Shown: positions 47,208 to 57,282 of the stretch, one piece after another
How the letters are laid out: each line of letters starts with the position of its first letter
How positions within the stretch are numbered: position 1 is the first letter of the stretch
Source: Acinetobacter apis
GTDB taxonomy: Bacteria; Pseudomonadota; Gammaproteobacteria; Pseudomonadales; Moraxellaceae
Reading direction: 5' to 3'
Assembly: GCF_900197575.1 (NCBI RefSeq)
Contig: NZ_FZLN01000004.1
Span: 62,001 to 126,000 of the forward strand
Length of the DNA stretch: 64,000 nucleotides
Made by a program: the position numbers and the translations under genes
The notes under the pieces: model-generated
Database searches by the model: none
The model's input: only the letters and a program-made list of their open reading frames with translations
Told to the model about the DNA's origin: nothing

Positions 47208-48599
47208 ATGAAAAAAGTCATCATGGCGCTGGGATTAGCCAGTGCGTTGTTAGGCGGAACATCTGTTTGGGCAGAAAATACAGCGAGCTCAACGGCTGAA
47301 TCTACCGCTGCCGTCAGTGTCACCGAAACGGTATCTAGCGCACCCACAACAGCTGTTGTTGTTGCCGAAGTACCTGTTGCACCTGCTGCTGCAACAGCAA
47401 AATTAGACACAGGCGACACTGCCTGGGTCCTTATTTCAACGGCATTGGTTTTGATGATGACCATTCCCGGTTTAGCATTATTTTACGGCGGTATGGTACG
47501 TAAGAAAAATGTGCTTGCAACCATGGGGCATAGCTTAATTGCAACAGCAATTGTCAGCATTGTTTGGGTCACTGTTGGTTATACTTTAGCATTTGATAGT
47601 GGCAATGCATTTATTGGTGGCTTTAGTAAAGTCATGCTTTCAGGCATTGGTCTTGATACATTGCAAGGTACAATTCCTGAAATTTTATTTGTAATTTTCC
47701 AAATGACTTTTGCAATCATTACAGTTGCAATTATCAGTGGTTCAATTGCTGAACGTATGAAATTTGGTGCATTTGTTGCCTTCATTAGTATTTGGGTGAT
47801 TGTCGTTTATGCACCGATTACACACTGGGTATGGGGTGGCGGCTGGTTAGGTAAAGACGGCGCACTTGATTTCGCAGGTGGTACAGTTGTTCACATTAAC
47901 TCAGGTGTTGCAGGTTTAGTTGCAGCATATATGTTAGGTAAACGCGTAGGTTTGGGCAAAGAATCTATGGCACCACATAACTTAACGCTAACAGTGATTG
48001 GCGCAAGTTTACTGTGGGTAGGCTGGTTTGGTTTTAATGGTGGTTCAGCTTTAGGTGCAAATGGCGCTGCAGGCTATGCTTTAGTTACGACACAAGTGGC
48101 TGCTGCTGCTGCTGCAATTTCTTGGGCAATGGTAGAAAAAGTTGCACGTGGTAAAACATCAATCTTAGGTATTGCATCAGGTGCAGTTGCAGGTTTAGTG
48201 GTTATTACACCAGCTGCGGGCTTTGTGACCGTAGGCGGTTCATTAATCATGGGGCTTATTGGTGGTGTAGTTTGTTTCTGGGGTACTAGCACATTAAAAC
48301 GCATGCTTAAAGCAGATGATTCATTAGATGCTTTTGGCTTACATGCAGTCGGCGGTATTGCAGGAGCGGTACTCACCGGTCTATTTGCAAGCTCATTTAT
48401 TATGGGTGATAAAGCACCAACAGATATGGTTCATCAGTTATGGATTCAAGTCGAAGGTGTGTTAGCAACGATTGCATATAGCGCTGTATGTACATTTATC
48501 ATCTTAAAAATTATTGATGTTGTGATTGGCATTCGTGTAAGTCAAGATGAAGAGCGCATGGGGCTTGATTTAAGTCAGCATGGCGAAAAAATCGAATAA
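47208..48599 (+). CDS. amtB: Ammonium transporter AmtB
   Basis: Trimeric ammonia channel, 463 residues. Seen: signal peptide MKKVIMALGLASALLGG, an Ala/Thr/Val-rich periplasmic leader (25-75), then eleven membrane helices with DTAWVLISTALVLMMTIPGLALFYGG, DFAGGTVVHINSGVAGLV and DSLDAFGLHAVGGIAG, which contain the twin-histidine pore residues. ATG 47208 follows GGGAAG and starts at the signal peptide; ATG 47193 adds five residues without a ribosome site. Ends at a rho-independent terminator. Confidence 0.95.
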   Translation: MKKVIMALGLASALLGGTSVWAENTASSTAESTAAVSVTETVSSAPTTAVVVAEVPVAPAAATAKLDTGDTAWVLISTALVLMMTIPGLALFYGGMVRKKNVLATMGHSLIATAIVSIVWVTVGYTLAFDSGNAFIGGFSKVMLSGIGLDTLQGTIPEILFVIFQMTFAIITVAIISGSIAERMKFGAFVAFISIWVIVVYAPITHWVWGGGWLGKDGALDFAGGTVVHINSGVAGLVAAYMLGKRVGLGKESMAPHNLTLTVIGASLLWVGWFGFNGGSALGANGAAGYALVTTQVAAAAAAISWAMVEKVARGKTSILGIASGAVAGLVVITPAAGFVTVGGSLIMGLIGGVVCFWGTSTLKRMLKADDSLDAFGLHAVGGIAGAVLTGLFASSFIMGDKAPTDMVHQLWIQVEGVLATIAYSAVCTFIILKIIDVVIGIRVSQDEERMGLDLSQHGEKIE

Positions 48600-48611
48600 T
48601 ATTGTTTATTA

Positions 48612-48637
48612 AAAGCCCCATATTTGGGGCTTTTTTT
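48612..48637 (+). terminator. Rho-independent terminator of amtB
   Basis: AAAGCCCCA, loop TATT, TGGGGCTTT and seven or more T, starting 13 bp after the amtB stop. Confidence 0.92.
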
Positions 48638-48713
48638 ATTTTAAACACAACATTTAGTATCTTATGCTTTTTTGATACACTACAAAAAAATAAATGAGCT
48701 GATTGAATTCATC

Positions 48714-49175
48714 ATGCATTGTCCATTTTGTAATGTGCCCGACAGTAAAGTTATTGATTCAAGATTGGCAGCAGCAGGCAGCCAAATACGTAGGCGCCGT
48801 GAGTGCACAAGCTGTGGTGAGCGTTTCACAACATTTGAAACCTATGAAGTGGTGATGCCACGCGTCATCAAGTCCAATGGAAAAAATGAACCTTTTGATG
48901 AAGCAAAGCTCAAACGTTCATTAATGCATGCCTTACAAAAGCGTCCTGTGATGCAAGAACAAATTGAAGCAGTATTACATGATATTCAACAAACAATTCG
49001 CCGTTTAGGAGAACGAGATGTAAGCTCGTTAAAAATTGGTGAGATTGTCATGCAAGCATTATTTTTATTAGACCATGTGGCTTATGTACGCTTCGCATCG
49101 GTATATCAAGATTTTCAGGATGTTGAAGCATTTAGAAAACAAATCGAACAAATGCAAAATACGAGTCCAAAATGA
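48714..49175 (+). CDS. nrdR: Transcriptional repressor NrdR
   Basis: Zinc-ribbon/ATP-cone repressor of ribonucleotide reductase genes. Seen: [18 protein letters not shown]-x2-C ... CTSCGERF zinc ribbon and the ATP-cone [19 protein letters not shown]. 153 residues from ATG 48714; the open frame upstream (48672) adds a hydrophilic extension absent from NrdR. It overlaps ribD by 4 bp, the common nrdR-ribD linkage. Confidence 0.95.
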   Translation: MHCPFCNVPDSKVIDSRLAAAGSQIRRRRECTSCGERFTTFETYEVVMPRVIKSNGKNEPFDEAKLKRSLMHALQKRPVMQEQIEAVLHDIQQTIRRLGERDVSSLKIGEIVMQALFLLDHVAYVRFASVYQDFQDVEAFRKQIEQMQNTSPK

Positions 49176-50263
49176 ATCAAAAATTTACACAACAAGATCA
49201 GCGTTTTATGTTGGACGCCATTGAGTTGGCAAAAAAAGGAATTTATAGCACCAAACCTAATCCGAATGTCGGCTGTGTGATTGTAAAAGATGGGCAGGTG
49301 ATTGGAACAGGCTTTCATCCACGGGCAGGGCAGCCTCATGCTGAAGTATTTGCATTACAGATGGCAGGTGAACATGCCGAAGGTGCAACAGCATATGTCA
49401 CTTTAGAGCCTTGCGCACACTATGGTAAAACACCACCCTGTGCTCATGCATTGGTTCGTGCCAAAGTGGAAAAAGTCATTGTTGCCAATTCAGATCCTAA
49501 TCCTTTGGTAGGCGGTAAAGGGGTTGCTTTATTGGAAGCGGCAGGTATTGTGGTTGAAACAGGCTTATGTGCTGAACAAGCATCTGTGCTGAATCAAGGC
49601 TTTCTCAAAAAAATGGCCACAGGGCAACCCTATGTACGGTTAAAAGTCGCATCAAGTTTAGATGGTCGAACCGCAATGGCTTCAGGTGAGTCAAAATGGA
49701 TTACAGGCCCAAATGCACGCCAAGATGTACAACATTTTAGAGCCATTTCGGGCGCTGTGATGACAGGAATTGCGACAGTACTTGCAGATGACTGCCAATT
49801 GAATGTAAGACAATTACCAAATATAGATATTACAACCGTTGTCCAACCTAAACGTATCATTTTAGACCGTCAAGGGCGGCTGCCTTTAACAGCAAAGATT
49901 TTACAACAGCCTGATCAGGTGATTGTAATGACGCCTGAACGTGAAGATTTAAAACAATTGGGCGTGACACAGTTGCCGGTACAGCCCTTAGATACTTTAT
50001 TAACAACTTTGGCAGCAGACCACCATATTTACGATATTTTGGTCGAAGCTGGAGCAACCTTAGCGACTGCATTTTTACAAGCAGGTTTGGTCGATGAGAT
50101 GATTCATTACATCGCACCGACATTGTTAGGACAATTAGCACGTCCCATGTTCCAAGCGGACTTTTCAACGCTTGCACAGCAACACCGTTTTCAATTGCTA
50201 GAATCAGTGCAACTAGGGCATGATTTAAGATTGCGTTTAGTGCCGACCAATGGGGATCTATGA
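49172..50263 (+). CDS. ribD: Bifunctional riboflavin deaminase/reductase
   Basis: Second and third steps of riboflavin synthesis. Seen: the deaminase zinc site HAEVFAL and [11 protein letters not shown], then the reductase domain with [10 protein letters not shown] and [13 protein letters not shown]. 363 residues, normal. Overlaps both neighbours by 4 bp (ATGA), making nrdR-ribD-methylase one coupled unit. Confidence 0.95.
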   Translation: MNQKFTQQDQRFMLDAIELAKKGIYSTKPNPNVGCVIVKDGQVIGTGFHPRAGQPHAEVFALQMAGEHAEGATAYVTLEPCAHYGKTPPCAHALVRAKVEKVIVANSDPNPLVGGKGVALLEAAGIVVETGLCAEQASVLNQGFLKKMATGQPYVRLKVASSLDGRTAMASGESKWITGPNARQDVQHFRAISGAVMTGIATVLADDCQLNVRQLPNIDITTVVQPKRIILDRQGRLPLTAKILQQPDQVIVMTPEREDLKQLGVTQLPVQPLDTLLTTLAADHHIYDILVEAGATLATAFLQAGLVDEMIHYIAPTLLGQLARPMFQADFSTLAQQHRFQLLESVQLGHDLRLRLVPTNGDL

Positions 50264-51558
50264 CTGTAGAAAGCACGGTATATCATAAACGCCGACATGC
50301 CGCCCGAACCACAGATGAGTATTTATTTCATCAGTTGGTGCCTTATTTAGGCAACAAACGCCGTCTGTTACATTTAATCCTTGAAGCATTAGAGATGACA
50401 GGCACCATGACCACCGAAAATAAAACTGCACCTGCACCTATTTTTGCAGACTTTTTTGCAGGCAGTGGCGTGGTTTCTCGTTTGGCACGGCAAAATGGGT
50501 ATCGTGTGATTGCCAATGATTGGGAACCATATAGTCATGCTTTAAATAATGCGGTGTTGTCATGTGTTGAAGCTCCAGCATTTAAACAACTAGGTGGTTA
50601 TCAGCAGGCGATTGATCATTTAAATCATTTGCCTTTAGTGAATGGATGGGTAACTCAGCATTTATGCCCAAAAGATGATGAACACTATGACCCAATCACA
50701 GATCGCTTGTTCTTCAAACGAAAAAATGGCATGCGAATTGATGCGATACGTCAGCAAATTGCAGCTTGGCAGGCGGAAGGCGCGATTGATCATGTTGAGA
50801 TGAGCGCATTATTGGCTCCTTTATTGTATTCAGCCAGTTTTGTCAGCAACACGAGTGGTGTATTTAAAAGCTTTCACCATGGTTGGGGCGGAAAAACACA
50901 AACGGCATTGGAGCGCATTGAATCCTTACTTTGGCTTGCCCCTAGCCGATTCTGTGATCAAGGTGTAGTGAATCAGCCCGCTGCAGAAATGTGGTGTGTA
51001 GATGCACAACACTTGGCCAATCAAATGGCGCACTTTGAAGTCGATGTAGCCTATTTAGATCCACCTTATAATCAACATGCTTATAGCAGCAATTATCATG
51101 TACTCAATTCATTGACGCTATGGGATCAATTAAACTTACCATCACCAGATACCAAAGGCTATAAAAGCGGGATTGATCGTGCATGGCGCAAAGAGCGTCC
51201 GAGTTTATATAATTCATCGAAATATGCCAAAGAAGCTTATGAAAAGTTGCTTGCAACAGTCAATGCACGCTATATCCTGACCAGCTATTCTACCGATGGA
51301 AATATTTCTGCTACTGACTTATTAAAAGCCAATTTGACACGTGGTAAAGTGATGTTGGTTACACAAGATGTGCCTCGTTATCGAGTCAGTAAACAGCGTC
51401 AATCTGAACGTGCTCGTGTGCTTGAGTTTATCGTGATTACAGATACACACGCCAAATCAGGCCCTGCACTTGGTCAATTGTTGGGACAGCTATACCATTA
51501 TGCTGAACTCGGTGGTGTGGATACATCAAGTGTCAGTTCACAATTGGCGCTTTGGTAA
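50260..51558 (+). CDS. D12-class adenine-N6 DNA methyltransferase
   Basis: 432 residues. Seen: PYLGNKRRLLHLI (SAM-binding motif region), ADFFAGSGVVSRLARQNGYRVIAND-type motif I-II, and the catalytic DPPYNQH near residue 267, the D12/Dam-like arrangement for N6-adenine. There is no restriction enzyme next to it, so it appears solitary. It is embedded between ribD and ribE, overlapping ribD by 4 bp and ending 18 bp before ribE. From memory, A. baumannii has a characterised solitary adenine methylase (AamA, A1S_0222) probably at this locus; I could not check. Confidence 0.87.
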   Translation: MTVESTVYHKRRHAARTTDEYLFHQLVPYLGNKRRLLHLILEALEMTGTMTTENKTAPAPIFADFFAGSGVVSRLARQNGYRVIANDWEPYSHALNNAVLSCVEAPAFKQLGGYQQAIDHLNHLPLVNGWVTQHLCPKDDEHYDPITDRLFFKRKNGMRIDAIRQQIAAWQAEGAIDHVEMSALLAPLLYSASFVSNTSGVFKSFHHGWGGKTQTALERIESLLWLAPSRFCDQGVVNQPAAEMWCVDAQHLANQMAHFEVDVAYLDPPYNQHAYSSNYHVLNSLTLWDQLNLPSPDTKGYKSGIDRAWRKERPSLYNSSKYAKEAYEKLLATVNARYILTSYSTDGNISATDLLKANLTRGKVMLVTQDVPRYRVSKQRQSERARVLEFIVITDTHAKSGPALGQLLGQLYHYAELGGVDTSSVSSQLALW

Positions 51559-51576
51559 ATTATAAAGGAAATCAAA

Positions 51577-52236
51577 ATGTTTACAGGTATTGTTGAACGC
51601 ACAGGTCAAGTGAAAAGCATTCAAAGCATGCAAGGCGATGTTCGTATAACCATTCAAACCAGTTTAGATTTATCAGATGTTCAGTTGGGTGACTCAATTG
51701 CGACCAATGGTATTTGTTTAACCGTTGTGGCATGGGGTGAAAATTGGTATGCAGCTGATGTTTCGCGTGAAAGCTTACATCGAACCACATTAAATGATTG
51801 GACTTTAGGTCAAATTGTGAATGTAGAAAAAGCCATGTTACCCACCACTCGTTTTGGCGGTCATATTGTGAGTGGACATGTTGATGTGGTTGGAGAAATC
51901 ATTGCAAAACGTCAGGATGCTCGTTCATTGTATTTTGAAATTGCGGCACCACAAAGCATTGCAAAATATTTGGCAGAAAAAGGTTCTGTCACTGTAGATG
52001 GCATGAGTTTAACCATTAATCATTTAAATGGTGCTATCATCAGTTTAAATTTGATTCCACATACTGCTGAACGAACCAATATTTCAACATGGACAATCGG
52101 ACGTCAAGTAAACTTAGAAGTAGATATTTTAGCACGCTATATTGAACGTTTATTGCTTGGCGACCGTGCAGCAGAAGTGGCTCCAGCATCGAAAGTTAGC
52201 ATGTCATTTTTAGCAGAACATGGCTTTTTAAAATAA
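51577..52236 (+). CDS. ribE: Riboflavin synthase alpha chain
   Basis: Dismutates two 6,7-dimethyl-8-ribityllumazines to riboflavin. Seen: the MFTGIVE start and the internal duplication (LGDSIATNGICLTV near residue 40 and KGSVTVDGMSLTIN near 140), with GGHIVSGHVD between. 219 residues, ribosome site AAGGAAA. Last gene of the nrdR-ribD-methylase-ribE unit; convergent with the next gene by a 3-bp gap. Confidence 0.95.
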   Translation: MFTGIVERTGQVKSIQSMQGDVRITIQTSLDLSDVQLGDSIATNGICLTVVAWGENWYAADVSRESLHRTTLNDWTLGQIVNVEKAMLPTTRFGGHIVSGHVDVVGEIIAKRQDARSLYFEIAAPQSIAKYLAEKGSVTVDGMSLTINHLNGAIISLNLIPHTAERTNISTWTIGRQVNLEVDILARYIERLLLGDRAAEVAPASKVSMSFLAEHGFLK

Positions 52237-52239
52237 ACT

Positions 52240-52872
52240 TTATTTGGCTGAAGCTTTATTTTGATTCAAAGCAATGTCTAATTCTTCTTCAGCAGCATCT
52301 TGTAGTTGATGGTTTAATTGGCTGACAGCTTGTTGAATCTGTTGCATAAGTCCTTCAGCTTCAAGTTCTAGTCGAATTTGAATGTTCTCGATGACTTGCT
52401 GTATTTCAGGCTGTAACACTTTATTTTTATTATTTTTTGTTGTAGATACAGGCATGGCTAAGCTTACTTTTTGATAACGAGCAGCTTGTTGGCTATATTC
52501 TTGATGCAGCGCTGCTTGTAAGTCATATCCTGCTTGTTGTTGTGCCTTATGCTTTGCTGTTTCATGTTGAATCAATGCATCAATGTAAGCCTGTTGAGAT
52601 TGGCGCTGCATGTGTAAGGATTGTTCTAAAGCATGTTGCTCTCGAATTCGAGCCGCTTCAATCAGTTCAGCTTTGTATGCAGCATAAGCGGTTTCAATCC
52701 GTGCTTGAGATTGTATTTGTAATTCTTGATCGTTTTTTTGCCATGTTGGGAAGTCGGTATCAAATGACAGCAAATCACAGACATGGTTAAGCTCGTCTAA
52801 ATAAGTTTGTCTGACATCGACTGGGGTTTTTAGCCAACGTGTTTTAAAATCTGCACCAACATTCAATGCCAC
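52240..52872 (-). CDS. Hypothetical coiled-coil protein
   Basis: 210 residues, not recognised. Mostly helical and glutamine/alanine-rich with heptad-like stretches from residue 50 to 130 (IREQHALEQSLHMQRQSQQAY) and 150-200 (VIENIQIRLELEAEGLMQQ). No signal peptide or membrane segment. It is in the same direction as holC-pepA upstream, 26 bp after holC, so it is probably the third gene of that operon. Confidence 0.7.
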   Translation of the reverse strand: MALNVGADFKTRWLKTPVDVRQTYLDELNHVCDLLSFDTDFPTWQKNDQELQIQSQARIETAYAAYKAELIEAARIREQHALEQSLHMQRQSQQAYIDALIQHETAKHKAQQQAGYDLQAALHQEYSQQAARYQKVSLAMPVSTTKNNKNKVLQPEIQQVIENIQIRLELEAEGLMQQIQQAVSQLNHQLQDAAEEELDIALNQNKASAK

Positions 52873-52898
52873 AGCCGTTATGCTCCAAATAGCGAAAA

Positions 52899-53306
52899 TT
52901 ACAATTTAAATGTGCGGGGTGAAATCCCAAGTTGCCGATAATGTTTAAATTTCTCTCGGCCTATTATTTTAGTCTGTTCTTTATTTTCTATAATTTCAAT
53001 AATGTGTTGAAACGTATCTTGTATTGATATTGCAGTTGAACTGAAATTAAACACAATCCAAGCTCCTTCTGTGGGTAAGGTCGCTGAAATGCATACCTGT
53101 CCATCAGTATCATGGATACCATGTGGAATGAAACTTGTGTCATCAAAGCCCCATAAGGTGTCATCCAATACCGTTTGGAGTGCAGCATCAGGGCAGTACC
53201 ACCACAGTTTTGCAGCTTGCTTTAAAATTTTACGTGCCAAACGGCAAGCACTATGTGCTTGCGGTTCGGTACTTTTTTCAAATAAATAAAAACTAACTTG
53301 AGTCAT
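52899..53306 (-). CDS. holC: DNA polymerase III chi subunit
   Basis: Clamp-loader accessory subunit that contacts SSB. Seen: FYLFEKST near the N-terminus, ACRLARKILKQAAKLWWYCPD and LDDTLWGFDDTSFIPHG, the HolC core. 135 residues, normal. Shares one base with pepA (stop/start overlap), the widely conserved pepA-holC pair. Confidence 0.92.
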   Translation of the reverse strand: MTQVSFYLFEKSTEPQAHSACRLARKILKQAAKLWWYCPDAALQTVLDDTLWGFDDTSFIPHGIHDTDGQVCISATLPTEGAWIVFNFSSTAISIQDTFQHIIEIIENKEQTKIIGREKFKHYRQLGISPRTFKL

Positions 53307-54733
53307 TATTTAACGCGATTGGCAATAAATTGAGTCAGTAAAGGTACTGGGCGACCAGATGATCCTTTTGCAGCACCTGATACCCATGCAGTACCTGCAA
53401 CATCAAGGTGTGCCCAGCGATATTCACGTGTAAAACGCTGTAAGAAACATGCCGCTGAAATTGCGCCGCCACCAACAGGGCCCGTAATGTTGGCAATGTC
53501 TGCAAATGGTGAGTCTAAACCATCTTGATAATCATCAATGACAGGTAAACGCCACACACGGTCAAATGAAGTTTCACCCGCTGTTTCTAGTTCATGAATC
53601 AGTTCATCATCAGGTGAGAATGCACCTGTCAAAATTTTACCTAAAGCCACGACACACGCACCTGTTAATGTCGCAATATCAATCACAACAGCAGGATTAA
53701 AACGTTTGACATAGGTTAATGCATCGCATAGTACCAAACGGCCTTCTGCATCGGTGTTTAAAATTTCTACTGTTTGTCCGCTCATGGTTTTCACAATGTC
53801 ACCTGGACGAGTCGCTTTTGCTGACGGCATATTTTCTGCTGCTGCAATTAAACCGACCACATGAATTGGGAGGTTAGCTTCACAGATGGCACGCAACGTA
53901 CCAAATACAGAAGCGCCACCGCCCATATCAAACTTCATTTCATCCATGCCAGCACCAGGCTTCAATGAAATACCACCTGTATCAAAGGTAATTGCTTTAC
54001 CCACCAAGACCACAGGCGCTTCTTCACGATCAGAATTATATTCTAGTGTGATAATACGACCTGGGCGGTCAGAACCTTGGCTCACCGCTAAAAATGCGCC
54101 CATACCAAGGTCTGCAATCTGTTGTTCATCAAGGACTGTTAATTTTAAATGGTTTGGATATGCTTTAACCAGTTCTTCAGCTACGGTCACTAAGTATTCT
54201 GGATAGCAGGTATTGCCCGGTTTGTTGCCTAAATCACGTGCAAGATTTTGACCTGATTGTAATGCATTTAACAATTCAATCTGTTGAGCTGTTAATTGGC
54301 TATTGGAGAAATAGACTTGCTCAAGCACTTGTTGGTGTTTAGTCGATTTAAACTCATCAAAAGTATAGTTGGCTTGGGTCAGCTGTAGTGCAAAAATATA
54401 TTGAAATTTTGCTGGCAATGCTGCGACATTAATTTCAATTGCAGCATGTTTTTTTTGTGCAACGGTAATAATGTGTTGTGCAAGCGTTGCCAATTTTTTT
54501 TGTGCCAATTGCTCAGTGTCACCTAAACCAAGGAGCGTGAGAAATGGCGTTTCTGTGCTCAGACCAACGAGTGGTAGCTGTTCAGAAAATTGGGCTTTAA
54601 ATTGGGTTGCAGTGACAACATCACTGAGTGTTTCAATGCTTTTATTGGCAATGAGCTGTTCTAAAGCAGACTGATCAACCAAAGAAAACACAACAGCAGG
54701 TTGGTTTTGTGGCGCGGTGATGGTTAATTTCAT
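53306..54733 (-). CDS. pepA: Cytosol leucyl aminopeptidase
   Basis: Dimetal M17 peptidase; in enterobacteria it also acts in Xer recombination. Seen: [15 protein letters not shown] with the catalytic Lys, and the signature [10 protein letters not shown]. 475 residues, normal for the family. First gene of pepA-holC-hypothetical; divergent from lptF across 267 bp in which I see no clear feature. Confidence 0.95.
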   Translation of the reverse strand: MKLTITAPQNQPAVVFSLVDQSALEQLIANKSIETLSDVVTATQFKAQFSEQLPLVGLSTETPFLTLLGLGDTEQLAQKKLATLAQHIITVAQKKHAAIEINVAALPAKFQYIFALQLTQANYTFDEFKSTKHQQVLEQVYFSNSQLTAQQIELLNALQSGQNLARDLGNKPGNTCYPEYLVTVAEELVKAYPNHLKLTVLDEQQIADLGMGAFLAVSQGSDRPGRIITLEYNSDREEAPVVLVGKAITFDTGGISLKPGAGMDEMKFDMGGGASVFGTLRAICEANLPIHVVGLIAAAENMPSAKATRPGDIVKTMSGQTVEILNTDAEGRLVLCDALTYVKRFNPAVVIDIATLTGACVVALGKILTGAFSPDDELIHELETAGETSFDRVWRLPVIDDYQDGLDSPFADIANITGPVGGGAISAACFLQRFTREYRWAHLDVAGTAWVSGAAKGSSGRPVPLLTQFIANRVK

Positions 54734-55000
54734 ATGTTTTTATAAACCTTCGTGTAAAATATCATACATGGTGATTAATCAATGATCTCATACCATGAAA
54801 TAGATACTGAAAATAAGAAGAAACGACTTATTGGATACATTCATTAAATCGCATTAAATGTTGCTGATTCAAGTCTTTTATGATGGAACATCACTTTATT
54901 CTGCATCTATGTGGATGAAAGCAAAAGAAGATAGGTTTTTTCTTCATTATATTCGGTTAAACTAACGCGACATCAAATTTTGATTTAATGGACAAGCCTT

Positions 55001-56092
55001 TTGATTATTAGACGTTATCTTGTTAAGCAGGTTGTATCAACATCAATTGTTGTCATTGCTTTACTGACCTTGATTATGATGGGCGGTCGTCTCATTAAAT
55101 ATTTTGGGGTTGCTGCGCAAGGCCGTTTAGATACAGGTGTGCTGTTTAGTATTATTGGCTATCGTTTGCCTGAATTTCTCACCCTCATTATGCCACTTGG
55201 CTTTTTTATTGGTTTAATGCTGGTATTTGGACGTTTATATACTGACAGCGAAATGGCGGTATTTAATGCCAGCGGTATTAGCCGTAATCGTTTGGCACGT
55301 TTACTGATTCCATTAACCACTGTCTTTTTAATTGTGCAAATAGCTTTAATGGCTTGGATTTCACCTTGGGGTATTCGTAAGTTTGAGGCATTGACCAGTG
55401 CACAAGCTGTTCGTACAGGGTTTGATTTGGTCCGTCCAAAAGAGTTCGTTTCATCAGGGCCTTATACCATTTACGCAAGTGATTTGTCTGAAGACCGAAA
55501 AAATTTAAAAAATGTGGTCTTTTACCAGCGTGCTCAAAGTGAAAACAAACCAGATATTGTTATTTTGGCCAAAGAAGCCAAACGCGTTGAAATTCCAAAC
55601 GATCCTGCCAATGTCGTTGACTTGATTGAAGGGCGCCGTTATGAGCTATATCCTGGACAACCAAAATATTCTCAAGCTGAATTTAAGAGTTATCGGTTAA
55701 GAATAGAAAATAATAGTGCAGAAGCGGCATCAGGAGATGAAGCAGAAGCGATGCCTTTATTAAATTTATGGGATAAACGCAATGATCCTGTTATTCAAAG
55801 TGAATTGGGATGGCGCGTATTTGGACCGTTTATTATTGTAATTGCGCTGATGCTCGCTACCATTTTATCTGAAGTGAATCCGCGTCAAGGGCGTTATTAC
55901 CGTTTATTACCAGGCATTTTAATTTTTGCCAGCTTAATTGTGGCTTTAATGGCGGTCAAAACACGAATTACTCGTGATGAGCTAGGCATATGGGCATATC
56001 CAACTGTTCTTGCCGTGTATGCGCTGGTTACCTATTGGTTTTTGAGAACACCTAAACGTTCACCAAAAACAATTTCTACATCGAGCAAGTGA
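55001..56092 (+). CDS. lptF: LPS transport permease LptF
   Basis: Inner-membrane half of the LptB2FG ABC exporter that moves lipooligosaccharide toward the outer membrane. Seen: N-terminal helix IIRRYLVKQVVSTSIVVIALL, a three-plus-three helix layout with a periplasmic beta-jellyroll (about 130-260). TTG 55001 is the only start giving the conserved N-terminus; the nearby ATG 54989 is in another frame and stops quickly. 363 residues, 10 bp before lptG. Confidence 0.93.
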   Translation: MIIRRYLVKQVVSTSIVVIALLTLIMMGGRLIKYFGVAAQGRLDTGVLFSIIGYRLPEFLTLIMPLGFFIGLMLVFGRLYTDSEMAVFNASGISRNRLARLLIPLTTVFLIVQIALMAWISPWGIRKFEALTSAQAVRTGFDLVRPKEFVSSGPYTIYASDLSEDRKNLKNVVFYQRAQSENKPDIVILAKEAKRVEIPNDPANVVDLIEGRRYELYPGQPKYSQAEFKSYRLRIENNSAEAASGDEAEAMPLLNLWDKRNDPVIQSELGWRVFGPFIIVIALMLATILSEVNPRQGRYYRLLPGILIFASLIVALMAVKTRITRDELGIWAYPTVLAVYALVTYWFLRTPKRSPKTISTSSK

Positions 56093-56102
56093 GGTCTTAT
56101 CA

Positions 56103-57173
56103 ATGTTCGCACGCCGTATTATTGCAAAACATGTGACAGGTACGACCGCACTAGCGATGTTAGGGGCTACTGCTGTTTTAACTTTATTACAAGCATTATT
56201 TACTTATTTATCCGAGTTAAGCCAACTTAAACATGGCTATAACGCGGTACAAGCATTGCAGTATGTCTTTTGGAATACACCGCGTTATTTATATCAAATT
56301 TTACCTATTTCAGCATTAATTGGGTCGGTGATTGGTTTAGGGACACTCGCATCGAATAGTGAACTTGTAGTGATGCGCTCGATTGGGGTGAGTTTGTGGC
56401 GTATTGTGGGCTGGGTCATTCGTTCAGCCATGATTTTAGTGATTCTTTCATTTGCATTGAGTGAGTGGGTTATTCCTTATAGTAATGAACGTGCAGATGG
56501 TTTGAAACGGCATCAAACTGTTGCCTCCTTAGGTGAAGTTAAAGGCTATTGGACACGTGAAGGACAGCGCTTTATTTATATTGATTACGCCAATGCTGAA
56601 GGAGCATTACGCAATATTCAAGTACTCGATTTTGATGACCAATACCGCTTAAACACTTTAGTCAATGCAAAAACAGGGCAGTTTAAATCAGATGGGCAGT
56701 GGACTTTAAATCAAGTCAATCAAGTGAAAATTCAGCAAACTGGAAATGCAATTTTAGATCAGCAAACCCAAACAGCTTTTCCATTTGCATTACAACCACG
56801 TTATGTCCACATGGTGACAATAGATCCTGAAGATTTGTCCCCAAGCCAATTGGTTTCATTTATTCATTATTTATCTGAATATAGCCAAGTACCGAAAGCG
56901 TATCAATTGGCATTTTGGAAAAAAGTGGGCATGCCATTTTCTTTGATTGCGCTCGTGGTGGTGGCTTGTTCATTTATATTTGGTCCATTGCGTCAGCAAT
57001 CTATGGGTTTTCGACTGGTGATTGCACTCTTTGTTGGGCTCGGTTTTTATTATATTCAAGACTTCTTGGGTTATGCGAGTTTGGTTTATTTACCATCACC
57101 TGCGTGGTTTGTTTTTGGCCCAATTGTCTTAATTTTAGTGGCGGGTGGCTATTTGTTAAATCGCGCAAAATAG
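56103..57173 (+). CDS. lptG: LPS transport permease LptG
   Basis: Partner of LptF. Seen: RIIAKHVTGTTALAMLGATAVL, a periplasmic jellyroll (about 130-245) and the C-terminal three helices ending AGGYLLNRAK. 356 residues. Directly downstream of lptF in the standard order. Confidence 0.94.
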   Translation: MFARRIIAKHVTGTTALAMLGATAVLTLLQALFTYLSELSQLKHGYNAVQALQYVFWNTPRYLYQILPISALIGSVIGLGTLASNSELVVMRSIGVSLWRIVGWVIRSAMILVILSFALSEWVIPYSNERADGLKRHQTVASLGEVKGYWTREGQRFIYIDYANAEGALRNIQVLDFDDQYRLNTLVNAKTGQFKSDGQWTLNQVNQVKIQQTGNAILDQQTQTAFPFALQPRYVHMVTIDPEDLSPSQLVSFIHYLSEYSQVPKAYQLAFWKKVGMPFSLIALVVVACSFIFGPLRQQSMGFRLVIALFVGLGFYYIQDFLGYASLVYLPSPAWFVFGPIVLILVAGGYLLNRAK

Positions 57174-57282
57174 TCCGTAATATACGTGTACATTCTTTGT
57201 AGCCTACCACCTTGGTAACATAGTTTCTTGCCAAAAACTTAGGTAATATAAAAATTTCAGTAGACAACGAAGAGAATATACG

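Noticed and set aside
54734..55000. Operator or small RNA between pepA and lptF
   Set aside because: No convincing hairpin, promoter pair or ORF could be placed in the 267 bp.
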